From IMG/VR virus record IMGVR_UViG_3300032291_002754, positions 1-57,962 of that record: a DNA stretch of 57,962 nt; one strand, given 5' to 3'. Both the position numbers and the translations under genes were made by a program. This stretch comes from a virus. Of this stretch, positions 6,661 through 16,001 are shown in pieces. Below the pieces are notes generated by a model, which ran no database searches, was not told the origin of the DNA, and worked only from the letters and a program-made list of their open reading frames with translations. Positions within the stretch are counted from its first letter, which is position 1; each line of letters opens with the position of its first letter.

Positions 6661-7474
6661 GAAAATCTCCGAATACGCGAGGCTCTACGCCAAAAGGGTG
6701 GGGGCTAGTCCGGGATACCTGGAACAACTGGTCGTCTGCACCAAACGGCTGGATTGGGACATCGCAAGTGTGACACGCGACCAAGTGGACGAATACCTCA
6801 CTCGGGCTATGTCAACGCTTGCGCCCAGCACAGTCTCTAACCACCGCCGCTATTTGAGAACCCTCCTCAGAGCTGCCAATCGCGACGGCGTGAACGAAAG
6901 TATAGCGGTCGATTTTCGGCGTGTCAAGGTGCCGCGAAAAATAGTTCGCGCCTACAGCCTGGTTGAAATTCGCAAGATCGTGACGGCCGCGCGGGCCGCT
7001 ACTCGCCAGTTCCATGGCGCACCACACTCCGTTGTGCTACCAGCGTGGATCCTCTGTGCGTACAGCACGGGCCTCCGCGCGGGCGATTTGCATTCCTTGC
7101 ATCGCGATCAAATTTCCGGTAGGCGAGTATATTGCGTCCAGCGAAAAACGCAAGCCCCCCACATCGCGGTTTTGAACGATGACGCGTTTCTCGCACTGGA
7201 GGCATTGCCCTACAAAAACCGTGTGTTTGCAGACTTGGCGAGTCGCAAGCAACTGGAGAAAGCACTGCGTTCTGTCCTGCGAAGCATCGGCATGCCGGGT
7301 TCTGTCAAGTGGCTGAGAAGGTCGGCAGCGACATACGCCGAGATCAGCGGCATGAGTGCGATGGCCACGCTCGGACATCTCACGCCTGGCCTAGCCGCAA
7401 AGCACTATGTCGATCCACTCCTTCTGACCGACGCGAAACGGCCGCTGCCATCCGCAATGCTAGCGGACGCCTAG
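6659..7474 (+). CDS. int: Tyrosine recombinase / phage integrase
   Basis: 271 residues from the ATG at 6659, 8 nt after AGGAGAGG. An N-terminal core-binding/SAM-like domain (residues 1-80) precedes a catalytic domain with R140 (STGLRAGDL), K163 (RKTQ), WLRRS (R220/R221), H240 (LGHLTPG) and nucleophile Y250 (KHYVDP). The usual first His of the H-x-x-R box is replaced by Lys217, a tolerated variation. At 271 residues it is XerC/D-sized, lacking the arm-binding domain of lambda-type integrases. It is an isolated plus-strand gene among minus-strand genes, beside a tRNA-like sequence, consistent with an integration cassette. Its end overlaps the facing 1119-aa gene by 15 bases. Confidence 0.9.
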   Translation: MKISEYARLYAKRVGASPGYLEQLVVCTKRLDWDIASVTRDQVDEYLTRAMSTLAPSTVSNHRRYLRTLLRAANRDGVNESIAVDFRRVKVPRKIVRAYSLVEIRKIVTAARAATRQFHGAPHSVVLPAWILCAYSTGLRAGDLHSLHRDQISGRRVYCVQRKTQAPHIAVLNDDAFLALEALPYKNRVFADLASRKQLEKALRSVLRSIGMPGSVKWLRRSAATYAEISGMSAMATLGHLTPGLAAKHYVDPLLLTDAKRPLPSAMLADA

Positions 7475-10400
7475 TATCGACAGCGGGTCCATGGAGTCTT
7501 TCTTCTTCTGCCGCGCCCGCTTCGCTGCCTCGCTCTGGAGAATGCGATACAGGAGGTATTGCCTCTTCTGCGTGTCGGGCAGTTTGGCCAGATCCTCCGG
7601 AGACACAAACAGATTCTGGTACGAACCAATGCCGGGGGTGTTGTCCAGCAACTGGTTGAGGGTGGTGCGAGCGGCCAGCCGCATGGTCTTCTCTTGATCC
7701 ACGTCCTGTAGTTTCACGCCAGTCAAGGAGTTCACCAAGAACTTTGCCGCACGTTCCTGCGGGGAGATTCTCTGGTCGGTGAGTTGTCGGTACGTGCCAA
7801 GGATTCGCGAGCCGCCAGGTGCGTTTACCAGTGCCTGCTCCGCTAACCGCCCCGGCATTCCGAAGGTCTGCTCCAGAACGCTGTACAGGTCTGAAAGCTG
7901 CCGGCCGCTGTAGAACTGGCGATTGGTGATGTACTCAAGCGGCCCCTTGAGTAGGGGGTTCGTCTGCCCCAGAATGTTCTGCCCAGTCTTGGTCAGCGAA
8001 TCCTTGACTGCTTCGGCAACGGTGTTGCCAATACCCGGCGTGACGAGATTGACAAACGACTCATGCGGCAAATCCAAGTTGGTCAGGAAGCGCGTAACGC
8101 CGGGGGTCTTTACGCCCAAGAAGGGGATTGACCCGGGCATTGGCAGCGCAGCCGACTGCCGCAGATATTCTGGGACAAACTGATCTTCGCTTGGCTCTGT
8201 GCCGCGGTTGATGGCCCGAACTGAAGCGGACTGCAAGCCGGCCGGTCGCTCCAGCGTCTCTTGCACAACAAGCGGCGCTATGCCTCGGGTGTACTTGTAA
8301 AACGGAAACAGGCGGGCCAGAAACTCGCGCTCAAACTCGGAGTATTTCTGGGGCTGATAGTTGACCTGGGTAAGGTCAGTAACGGACTTTGCGGCAGACG
8401 GCGCGTACCCTTTGCGAATGGCGGTCAGATATGTGCCAATGCGGTTGGCGGCGTCGGATGTTTCCGCGGCGCGGTCGCCCAACTCCACAAGAGGGTTCTC
8501 TGACAGCGACAGCCATTTCCTTGGATTGCGCGCCCAGTCTCTTGTCGATGACAACAGGCTTGACCATGTTGGCCTAGCGGCACCGGGGAAGATTTCCTTG
8601 TATGCAAGGTTCTCTGTTGCCTTCAGAAGGTTGTCGGTCACCGACGCGTTTGACAGCGCCTGACCGCCGCTGTCCGCCAAGAACTTGCGGATCTTCTCCT
8701 CGTCGCTGAGAAGCGTGTAGCCCGGTGCGTCTTTGAGTCGGGCCGGCAACCAAGAATAATCTCCGGAACGCACGCGCACTCCAGTCGCGCGATCAATGGG
8801 GTTGTATAGTCCCTGCGTGGCGGCAGCGAAACCGCCACTGTAGCGATCCCGCGTATAGCGGGCGGGCCACAGCAACGCCAGCGTTTTGAATGCGCGGGTG
8901 TAACTGTCAGCCGCTTTGAGAAGACCCTTCGTCTCCATGGGCTGGCGACTTCGCTCAATTCGCTGGGCGTAATTCTCAATGAAGTTGCGGTCGAAGGAGA
9001 CGTTTGCCAGATCGTCTGGACTTATACCCATACGCCGCGCCAGTGCAGCCGGCCCTGTCTCCGAATCAAACCCAAGGCGGCGCAGTGCGTCAGCGGCAGA
9101 GTAGGCCGTATTGCCAGGGATAGAATCCGCAGATGCGGCAATGTGCGTCTGATTCAACTGGTTAAGCAGTACATTCGCCGTTGCTTCGGCGCGCCGGCGA
9201 CCGCGTTCGTAACGCGCGAGGTCATTCAGTGAGTTGCCGAACAGAGGCAATGCGTTCTTGGCGAACTGCGGATCCGCTCGCCGGAAATGGTCGGCTGTCT
9301 GGCGGTAGAGAAGTTCCTGCGTGGCGTCATCTGCGTAGTCAAAGACCGATCCGCCGCGAGACGAAATGCCCGTTGGCATCCAGAAATCCGGCGCATTGGC
9401 AGTGATCCAATTGTCCAGCAATGGCCGAACACCGCTTCCGCCACCCGGAAGCGCATTGGGGGCCTGCCGGAGAGCGGCCTGCAACGTCGCGTCTTGCTGC
9501 ATGGCGTTCAGCACCCATGCCGGAAAGGCGCGCGCCCAGTCGCGGCGAGCGTATTCCGCGCCATCTCCAACTGGCGCCAAACGCGCACTGCGAAGGTACG
9601 GCGGACTGGCGGACGGCGGATACATGGGACCGCCGGACGCGTTGAGGATAGGCGTTTGCTCTTTGAGCAACACACTCTGGCGAGGAAAGAATCGGACGTT
9701 GTTAGGGCCTGGAGAGAGGTGCTGGAGTGGGATGCCCAGATCGCGAGAGGTTGTCAACGCCTTTCTTTGCTGGAACCGCCAGTATCGATAGAGGGCCTGC
9801 ACTGCGGGCGTCTGCATGACCGCCGCCATGTGCGCCGGGATCTGGTCCGCTTGGTCTTCAGCGAGCATGCGGAATGCATCCGCAAACTCCTGCGACTGAA
9901 ACATGTCTGGCCCGATAGACCTAGCCACGTTCACTTGCGCTCTGGCTAAAGGCCCATCGGCAGCAAGCGCGGCTACACGCTCGGCCTCGGACAATTCCCG
10001 CCCCATCCACTGTTGATTGTAGTCGGTCAGCCCCTTGAACTTGTAGTCCAAGAGCGCGCTTGTCCCTCGGACGGCCGAACCGATCAGCGGTGCGGTCTTG
10101 GCGTAATCCCCAATGGCATCGCTTGCGTCGGCTAGCGCATCACCAATACGTCTGCCAAAGAGATCGTATGCCCCAGTCTGAAAGCCGGGGATCGACACGC
10201 GGTTTGTCCGCGTCAGCGGTTGATTGAGAAGCTCTTTGGCGCGTGTTCCGGCGGCGTTCGACCAATCGATCCCCGCCTGGATCGGATTGGGCGAGAGTCG
10301 AATAAGATCGTCAGGTGTGCTGTTGCGAAGGAACCTGGCTTTCCCCATGCCCTGCTGGCGCGCCAGCAAGCCTATATCGCCAGCCAAAAGACCGGCCTTG

Positions 10401-10819
10401 CCAGCGATTCCGCCGGCAATTGTTTTGGCGCCACGTCCGATAAGGCCAACACCAATATAGGTTGTTGGGTCCAGAAGCAATTCAGCCGCCATGCCAGTGG
10501 CAAAGTTGCCCCAGTCATCCTTGCGACCGGCCATTCCCCATTTTCGCAGGAGGTCGCGGCCTGACACGCGCTCGTCGGTAAAAGCATCGCCAAGGCTTTT
10601 GCCGGCAAGCAGAGTCCTGACGATTCCGCCCGGTGTGTCAATCACCCACCCTAGACCAGACAGTCCAGAAATGCCACGCTGCGACAGAGCGCGCAGCATG
10701 GAAGTCTTCTCCTCCTCCGGCATCAGATCCGCAAGCGTGCGTTTCTTTCTGCCAAAGGGGATGACGCCAAGATCGTCACCGCCCAGCGGATCGTAGATGT
10801 CAAACAGCGGGGAAGACAC
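7460..10819 (-). CDS. Large internal virion protein, LPD38-like C-terminal region
   Basis: 1119 residues, GTG start 5 nt after GGGAGG. Long helical stretches and Gly/Ala-rich amphipathic segments near residues 115-160 (GVGLIGRGAKTIAGGIAGKA). The region around RLFPFYKYTRG, preceded by SDAANRIGTYLTAIRKGY, resembles the conserved F-E-R-x-x-x-R-x-x-F-P-F-Y motif of large phage polyvalent/ejection proteins. Position at the end of the tail gene block and size suggest an internal virion protein injected with DNA, as in podoviruses. No peptidoglycan hydrolase motif is evident. Family placement is by motif memory. Confidence 0.6.
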   Translation of the reverse strand: MSSPLFDIYDPLGGDDLGVIPFGRKKRTLADLMPEEEKTSMLRALSQRGISGLSGLGWVIDTPGGIVRTLLAGKSLGDAFTDERVSGRDLLRKWGMAGRKDDWGNFATGMAAELLLDPTTYIGVGLIGRGAKTIAGGIAGKAGLLAGDIGLLARQQGMGKARFLRNSTPDDLIRLSPNPIQAGIDWSNAAGTRAKELLNQPLTRTNRVSIPGFQTGAYDLFGRRIGDALADASDAIGDYAKTAPLIGSAVRGTSALLDYKFKGLTDYNQQWMGRELSEAERVAALAADGPLARAQVNVARSIGPDMFQSQEFADAFRMLAEDQADQIPAHMAAVMQTPAVQALYRYWRFQQRKALTTSRDLGIPLQHLSPGPNNVRFFPRQSVLLKEQTPILNASGGPMYPPSASPPYLRSARLAPVGDGAEYARRDWARAFPAWVLNAMQQDATLQAALRQAPNALPGGGSGVRPLLDNWITANAPDFWMPTGISSRGGSVFDYADDATQELLYRQTADHFRRADPQFAKNALPLFGNSLNDLARYERGRRRAEATANVLLNQLNQTHIAASADSIPGNTAYSAADALRRLGFDSETGPAALARRMGISPDDLANVSFDRNFIENYAQRIERSRQPMETKGLLKAADSYTRAFKTLALLWPARYTRDRYSGGFAAATQGLYNPIDRATGVRVRSGDYSWLPARLKDAPGYTLLSDEEKIRKFLADSGGQALSNASVTDNLLKATENLAYKEIFPGAARPTWSSLLSSTRDWARNPRKWLSLSENPLVELGDRAAETSDAANRIGTYLTAIRKGYAPSAAKSVTDLTQVNYQPQKYSEFEREFLARLFPFYKYTRGIAPLVVQETLERPAGLQSASVRAINRGTEPSEDQFVPEYLRQSAALPMPGSIPFLGVKTPGVTRFLTNLDLPHESFVNLVTPGIGNTVAEAVKDSLTKTGQNILGQTNPLLKGPLEYITNRQFYSGRQLSDLYSVLEQTFGMPGRLAEQALVNAPGGSRILGTYRQLTDQRISPQERAAKFLVNSLTGVKLQDVDQEKTMRLAARTTLNQLLDNTPGIGSYQNLFVSPEDLAKLPDTQKRQYLLYRILQSEAAKRARQKKKDSMDPLSILGVR

Positions 10820-10821
10820 GT

Positions 10822-12288
10822 CTACCTCCCGCGGCGTTGACCCGGCACAAGTGGACGCGTTGCCGATGAAGCCGGGGTGGGAGTGGGAGTCGCAGACCCG
10901 GGCGCAGACCCAGCGGACCCAGGCGCTGGGCTAGGGGGCGCGATTGGCCCTCTCGCACCAATCCACCTCCTGCCATCGGCGGCTTTCCTTGCCGCCTGCC
11001 GTGCTTCTGCTTCCCCCATTCCGTAGTTTCTGATTAGGTAGTCCACTAGTCGGTTCTCGTCTTCGTCGCTGAAACCACCAGTTGTGGTATCCATCGATTC
11101 CGCAAGACGATCAACTTCTGCCTCTGCCTCCGGACTCTGCCAATTACCGCTCTGGAGATCCTCTTTGCCGGCCGCAACCGGGTCAGCGCGGCGCGCCTGC
11201 CGGAGCTTCTCGCGCGCCGCCTCTCGCGCAAGTGGGTCCATGCCGGCGAGAGTTTCGGCGGTCATCAGACGCGCTGCATTTTGCATGTTTTGCGCATCCA
11301 CCGATGCGACCAACTGACCACCTGGCAGCATGTACTGCAATGATCTCTTGCGCTCTTCTGGATCCAACTCTTCCAGTGCGTTGACAATAGCCTTTGATCC
11401 GCCACGTCCTCCCGTTGGCTGACCACCAGCAAGCATCGCCTGCTTACGCCACAGATCGCGACGAGCGTTTGCCTCGTCCGCCCTTGCGGCTCGCGCACCC
11501 AAGCGCAATGAGTTCATTCCATCTTCAGTCTGGGCCAACTCCAAAGCCTTTGCGGCCGGAATGCCAGACTGTTCCGCCAGTCGAAGGGCTGAACGCTGGC
11601 GGTCTTGAAGAGCGTATCGCGCCTTCGCTTCCTCGCCGGGAACCATTACTGTCACCGGGCCAGTCGGGCCTTTCACACCTCGGGAAGTCCAGCCCTTTTC
11701 CAACAAATCGATCCTGACACCGGGGCGGCCGGGTGCGCCGATTATGCTCGGATCCTCGCTGTACTCCACTCCGTACCCAACGCTACCGTCTGCGTTGTAT
11801 CGCGGCACCATACCGCGGAGTCGCATGTCCTCGTCGCGCTGCGATGGAAGATATTCTCCTGGGGTATCGGGGTTCTCCTCGCGCACTTCGTAATCCCGCT
11901 GGTCATCTTCATCCACAATAGGTTCGCCCTGCGGAGTCGGCAGTCCATTCGGGAGACGCGGGCCAGGAGCGCGGCGATAGTCTCCGATGCGCGGGTCAGG
12001 CGTGGACTTGAATTCAGCGGGAGCGCGACCCGGGGCGGGAGCATCCGCGGGCGGACCTTGGAAGTAGAAACTGGCAATCCGCACCGCTTCTGGGTACGGG
12101 ATGCCTTGCGCAACGTAGTTCTGAACCATCGCTTCCCGCATTGCTTCCGGGTTGCCGCCGCTGGTGACGCCAGCCATTCGGGCTTCGGTGGCCATATTGC
12201 CTGCGCGACGATTGGGGCTGTACGGCCCAACGTCCGGATCGCGGCCAACTGGATTGGAGAGCGGGTCAAATCCCGTGCGAACGTCCAT
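10822..12288 (-). CDS. Proline-rich virion-associated protein, 488 aa
   Basis: Unrecognised. Low-complexity Pro/Gly/Asp linkers at both ends (PPADAPAPGRAP; APGSAGSAPGSATPTPTPAS) flank a helical middle with many Arg/Glu/Ala heptads (QDRQRSALRLAEQSGIPAAK; REAAREKLRQARRAD). It lies 2 bases from its neighbours within the run of internal virion or tail proteins, so a structural role is inferred. Confidence 0.65.
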   Translation of the reverse strand: MDVRTGFDPLSNPVGRDPDVGPYSPNRRAGNMATEARMAGVTSGGNPEAMREAMVQNYVAQGIPYPEAVRIASFYFQGPPADAPAPGRAPAEFKSTPDPRIGDYRRAPGPRLPNGLPTPQGEPIVDEDDQRDYEVREENPDTPGEYLPSQRDEDMRLRGMVPRYNADGSVGYGVEYSEDPSIIGAPGRPGVRIDLLEKGWTSRGVKGPTGPVTVMVPGEEAKARYALQDRQRSALRLAEQSGIPAAKALELAQTEDGMNSLRLGARAARADEANARRDLWRKQAMLAGGQPTGGRGGSKAIVNALEELDPEERKRSLQYMLPGGQLVASVDAQNMQNAARLMTAETLAGMDPLAREAAREKLRQARRADPVAAGKEDLQSGNWQSPEAEAEVDRLAESMDTTTGGFSDEDENRLVDYLIRNYGMGEAEARQAARKAADGRRWIGARGPIAPPSPAPGSAGSAPGSATPTPTPASSATRPLVPGQRRGR

Positions 12289-12290
12289 GA

Positions 12291-13310
12291 CTACCTCATA
12301 TTGCTGTATCGAAGGCCCATCCGCTTTTCGCGTTCACGCTCAACGCTGCCCTCTGGGTAGAAACTATCCATCTTCTTACCGGTAACAGGATCGCGGATAT
12401 CAATCACTTGAGTTCGCAGCCCATCGATGTCCGACGCTGACAGCCGGCCGCTTGAAGGCTGCGGGCGCATGTTGGTGTATCTCTTGCCTTCCCGAAGTTC
12501 CCGCTCTCTCTCAACGCTTCCTTCGGGATAGAAACTCTCCAGCCGTTCGCCGGTAACGGGATCGCGGATGTCCACTACTTGGGATCGCAGTGCTTCGATT
12601 TCTTCTGGAGTCAGGCGATCCTCTACCGATTCAATCTGGGTTTCCGGACCAGGGCGCGTCTCTGCCACAAGGTCGGCAGTTGCAAACGGGTCTTCGGTCA
12701 TCCCGTATCCCGGGATTGCGATCTCGGGCTGATCAACAACAACCATGTCAGCGAAGTCTTCTGCGCTGGGGAATCGGCTGACGGGATCCATGCTGGCTTC
12801 CGACTGCTGCGGTGCGCGTTGAGATGCTATAGCCGCTGCAACAGCCGCAGCGCCGCCGCCTGCGATACCAGCGTCGTTCAGAAGCGCGCCGCGCTCGGCG
12901 TCTCGGGCCATCTGCGCATAACGCTCGTCCCGCATATTCCGTAAATTTTCTTGGGCAACGGAGGCCAAGGACCGCTGGCGCTGTTCTGGCGTCAGTCGGT
13001 TCAGTCGGCTTTCGGTCAGCGCACGCGAACGCTCGTTGCGGAGAATCATATCCATGAGCGGCTCTTGGGCGGCGGGCGCTTCATATCCTGCGGCGATACG
13101 CTCAAGCGGCGTAAACGGCCCACCGCTCGCCGCTTCGTCCAGCCAAGACTGCGGGGCCGCGGTGAGGGCGCGCATGCCTTGGATGTTGTCCGCCTGCGAC
13201 ATTGCCTCGGCTTCCAACTGCGCCAAGTAACGCGCCGCATCCGGGTCCATACCCCGAACGCGGGCGAGCTTCTTCGCCATGTCCGCAATCATGTCAAAAT
13301 ACGTGGCCAT
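12291..13310 (-). CDS. Virion-associated protein with tandem C-terminal repeat, 339 aa
   Basis: The N-terminal helical region (MATYFDMIADMAKKLARVRG) is followed by a coiled Arg/Gln-rich stretch. The end carries two copies of about 42 residues: VVDIRDPVTGERLESFYPEG and VIDIRDPVTGKKMDSFYPEG, each followed by SVERER and YxNMR. Duplicated short beta/turn units are common in phage attachment or linker proteins. Its start overlaps the stop of the 86-aa gene by one base. Confidence 0.65.
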   Translation of the reverse strand: MATYFDMIADMAKKLARVRGMDPDAARYLAQLEAEAMSQADNIQGMRALTAAPQSWLDEAASGGPFTPLERIAAGYEAPAAQEPLMDMILRNERSRALTESRLNRLTPEQRQRSLASVAQENLRNMRDERYAQMARDAERGALLNDAGIAGGGAAAVAAAIASQRAPQQSEASMDPVSRFPSAEDFADMVVVDQPEIAIPGYGMTEDPFATADLVAETRPGPETQIESVEDRLTPEEIEALRSQVVDIRDPVTGERLESFYPEGSVERERELREGKRYTNMRPQPSSGRLSASDIDGLRTQVIDIRDPVTGKKMDSFYPEGSVEREREKRMGLRYSNMR

Positions 13311-13570
13311 TATCGCCTCTTCTTCTTTGGCTCGGTGTCCTCGTCCTCATCTTCCTCGTCTTCCTCAACAGCAATCTTGGAGGGTGCGCCACGCATCTCC
13401 TCGTTGAGGTCTGCCAAGTCATTGCTCTCGTCGGCGGCGCGCTTCTGTCTCTTGGTCAGTTGGTCAAGGATTTCTTTTTCTTCGCCGTCCGGTGCGGCAA
13501 GCAACTGATGAACAAGACGCTTGAGAGCGGCCTGCGTTAGATCGTCAAGGTTGATGTTCAGATTCCGCAT
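13310..13570 (-). CDS. Small charged protein, 86 aa
   Basis: From MRNLNINLDDLTQ: a helical Leu-rich N-terminus, then an extreme acidic run EEDEEDEDEDTE ending PKKKRR. The ATG follows the upstream stop by 1 base (TGAAATG), with only a weak ribosome site, so coupling is likely. Unrecognised. The acidic-then-basic tail suggests binding to DNA or a basic partner, or a scaffolding role. Confidence 0.6.
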   Translation of the reverse strand: MRNLNINLDDLTQAALKRLVHQLLAAPDGEEKEILDQLTKRQKRAADESNDLADLNEEMRGAPSKIAVEEDEEDEDEDTEPKKKRR

Positions 13571-13571
13571 T

Positions 13572-14051
13572 TCAGTACCCAAGGAAAGTGTCCAGCCAGT
13601 TACCGCCGCCGCCCGCATTTGAGCCGGCAATGGATCCCATTGACCCCATAAGTCCGCCCAATACGCCCGTCTGGTAGTTCTGCTGCATCTGTTGACGTTG
13701 GAGCGCGGCCAATGCAGCGGAGTAATCGTTCTGCTGCTGGAGCGAGGTCATGTCATTTCCGAATCGCTCCCGGCTGGATTCGTACGCCAGCGTGTTCTTG
13801 GCGTCCGCGGCGGCGTCCTCCATGGGAACGGCGTATGCGTCCGCGATGCCCTTGGCCATGGACTGCGCGCCTCGCAATCCACCTTCCGACGCAGCCCCTC
13901 GCCCACGGGAAATGCCAGCGCGGTCGAACTGCTTCTGGTTGTAGCGCGGATCCCCAGCCGACAAGGCATCGGCGTACTTCTGATTGAAGTATGCCTGCGT
14001 TCCTGGCGTTGCTTCCGGCGGAACATCAAACGTGTTCGTTTTGTAGTTCAT
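13572..14051 (-). CDS. Gln/Ala-rich virion protein, 159 aa
   Basis: Starts MNYKTNTFDVPPEATPGT; the middle is helical with Gln-rich heptads (LQQQNDYSAALAALQRQQMQ), and the end is glycine-rich (GSNAGGGGNWLDTFLGY). Its start overlaps the previous stop by ATGA. Probably a small structural or internal virion protein like its two neighbours, which share the Gln-rich composition. Confidence 0.6.
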   Translation of the reverse strand: MNYKTNTFDVPPEATPGTQAYFNQKYADALSAGDPRYNQKQFDRAGISRGRGAASEGGLRGAQSMAKGIADAYAVPMEDAAADAKNTLAYESSRERFGNDMTSLQQQNDYSAALAALQRQQMQQNYQTGVLGGLMGSMGSIAGSNAGGGGNWLDTFLGY

Positions 14052-14407
14052 CGGAAAAGACCCTGTAGCAGGCCGTTGACGTTACCCATCATTTTCTGGC
14101 TGTAGTCAAGCGCCATCTGCTGCTTCTGGTTGTCCAGGTTCTGCTGGTTCTGCTTGAGGTTGGAAAGAACCTGCGCTCCTTGGAGCATGGCCTGACGCTG
14201 TTGCTCTTGTGCTTGCAGTGAATACTCGTTGTTGAGAGCCGTGGCTTGGCGATCCAATTGCGTCTGGCCGCGCTGCGCCTCGGCGGCATAGATGTCCGCG
14301 GCAGGCCCGGGGGCATAACCCGGGTAGGCAGACAACCCCGCCAGAACGGAGTCGCGCATCTGCGGCGTGACTGGAGGCGAGTACTTGATTCCTGTGGTGT
14401 ATTGCAT
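14048..14407 (-). CDS. Gln-rich coiled-coil virion protein, 119 aa
   Basis: After a Pro/Gly N-terminus (YPGYAPGPAAD) comes a continuous Gln-rich coiled coil (LQAQEQQRQAMLQGAQVLSN, then NLKQNQQNLDNQKQQM). Overlaps the 159-aa gene by ATGA. No family recognised; a structural role is inferred from position. Confidence 0.6.
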   Translation of the reverse strand: MQYTTGIKYSPPVTPQMRDSVLAGLSAYPGYAPGPAADIYAAEAQRGQTQLDRQATALNNEYSLQAQEQQRQAMLQGAQVLSNLKQNQQNLDNQKQQMALDYSQKMMGNVNGLLQGLFR

Positions 14408-14410
14408 TGA

Positions 14411-15973
14411 CTACCACTTCTTGACTGGTGGGCGGTTCGCGAGTTCCTGTTCACGCCGCATCTTCCGATAGTCCTGCAACTGAGCCTGATCGCGAGCTTG
14501 TTCGACGGGCGTCTTGTAGAAATTGGTCTTGCCCATCGACTGGTTCCAGAGATTCGCCAAAGCCCCAGACGTTTGCCCAAACCCCATGTCGCCGCCCGTC
14601 TGGAGTTTGCCGTAGGCGTTGCGCAAATCCATCGCGCCTTGGTTGAAGGCAGTACTCATGTCGTTGTTGTTCATCGAACCCAAATGACCGTAGTACTGAT
14701 TCATGCCGGCGTTCAATTGGCCATAGCCTTGGCCAAGCATCCCCTGCAAACCGCCATAGCCCTGCCGCGTCATGTTCGCGACATTGGAGTTAGTGTCGCT
14801 GAAAAATCTGTCGGCCTGCCTGCGGCCGGCGGAAGCGTTCTTCATCAAGTCAGACTGAACGGTCGATCCGAGAACGCCGCCCATTGCCTGACCAATACCG
14901 CCATAGGACGCGGCCCCGGCGTTGGCAATCCCCTGACCGCCAGCGGCTGCATTGCCGCCAATCGCGGCATAGGCGTTCTGGTCGGCGTTATCCATGGATT
15001 GGGCTACACCGGGAATCCGGCTATTGAATCCGGGTGCCTGCTGCTGGTTCTGATACCACTCTCGCCCACCACCGTACTGGGTTGTCGGTGGCACGTTGTA
15101 GCCGCCACCCGGAGCGGGAATCATGCCGTATGACCCGCTAGCGTACGTGCCTCCACCGGCTCCGTTGCTGGACAGATTCAGACCGCCAAGAGCGCCACCG
15201 ATAGCGCCAGTCGCGGCTGGCAGAGTGCCGTACCCCTGCGAAGCAACGCTCAACTGGCCTGTGCCAATTTCTCTTGCGAGGCCCAATTTCGCCATGTCTC
15301 TGGCGTAGTTCAGATCGGCCATGTAGGCATTCTGATCGTCGCGCCCAAGGCTGGCGAGCGCGCTTGCCCTCGCAGCCGCCGACTGCCCGCCGTAGTTGCC
15401 GGCCGCAGTGCTGGCAGCGCCATACAGGTTGCCGTATGCGCCGCTAAGTGCGCCGCCCAAGTTGGCATAGGAACTCCCCAAGCCAGCCAAGGCCGCGTCA
15501 CGGGATCCGCTGTACGCCGCAAGCGCGGCCTGGTCAGCCGCCTGACGGTCGGAATTCGCCTTCATCGCCGCGGTGGCGTTGGCCGAAATCGCACCCAATC
15601 CCTGGCCCATCATCTGCCCATAGGATGTCATCCCGGTGGTGGCGAGATTCGATAGGGCGACTTGGCGAGCAACCTCGGCTTGGCCCATGGAGGCCATCCG
15701 GTTGGTCTGAAGGTTGGCGAGATTGTTGAAGTAGTTCTGGTACAGGGCGCTCTGCGCACCGCCCAAAGTGCCTACGCCTTGGTTATAGGACGCAATTCCA
15801 GCCCCCATGGCCTGCGAGGCTGCGCCTCCCATGTTGCCGAGAGCGCCAGCAAACGCCCCGGGCTGGCCATAGGCCACGTTCTGGGGGCCAAATGGATCGC
15901 CTCCGGGGTCCATGTGGCCGACGCCAATAGAAAACCCGGGGCCAGTCGTTGTAGAAATCGGCGTATACGGCAT
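14411..15973 (-). CDS. Gly/Ala-rich internal virion protein, 520 aa
   Basis: Very rich in Gly, Ala, Ser, Tyr, Gln, with recurring GxxxG and AxxxA spacing (GAFAGALGNMGGAASQAMGA; GSSYANLGGALSGAYGNLYG). It has many amphipathic or membrane-active looking segments, as in podovirus ejection proteins that form a channel in the host envelope. No signal peptide and no enzymatic motif. The upstream 28-base gap to the Asn-rich gene is empty. Confidence 0.6.
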   Translation of the reverse strand: MPYTPISTTTGPGFSIGVGHMDPGGDPFGPQNVAYGQPGAFAGALGNMGGAASQAMGAGIASYNQGVGTLGGAQSALYQNYFNNLANLQTNRMASMGQAEVARQVALSNLATTGMTSYGQMMGQGLGAISANATAAMKANSDRQAADQAALAAYSGSRDAALAGLGSSYANLGGALSGAYGNLYGAASTAAGNYGGQSAAARASALASLGRDDQNAYMADLNYARDMAKLGLAREIGTGQLSVASQGYGTLPAATGAIGGALGGLNLSSNGAGGGTYASGSYGMIPAPGGGYNVPPTTQYGGGREWYQNQQQAPGFNSRIPGVAQSMDNADQNAYAAIGGNAAAGGQGIANAGAASYGGIGQAMGGVLGSTVQSDLMKNASAGRRQADRFFSDTNSNVANMTRQGYGGLQGMLGQGYGQLNAGMNQYYGHLGSMNNNDMSTAFNQGAMDLRNAYGKLQTGGDMGFGQTSGALANLWNQSMGKTNFYKTPVEQARDQAQLQDYRKMRREQELANRPPVKKW

Positions 15974-16001
15974 GATTTTCTCCTACAGATCAGTGTCCCG
16001 G

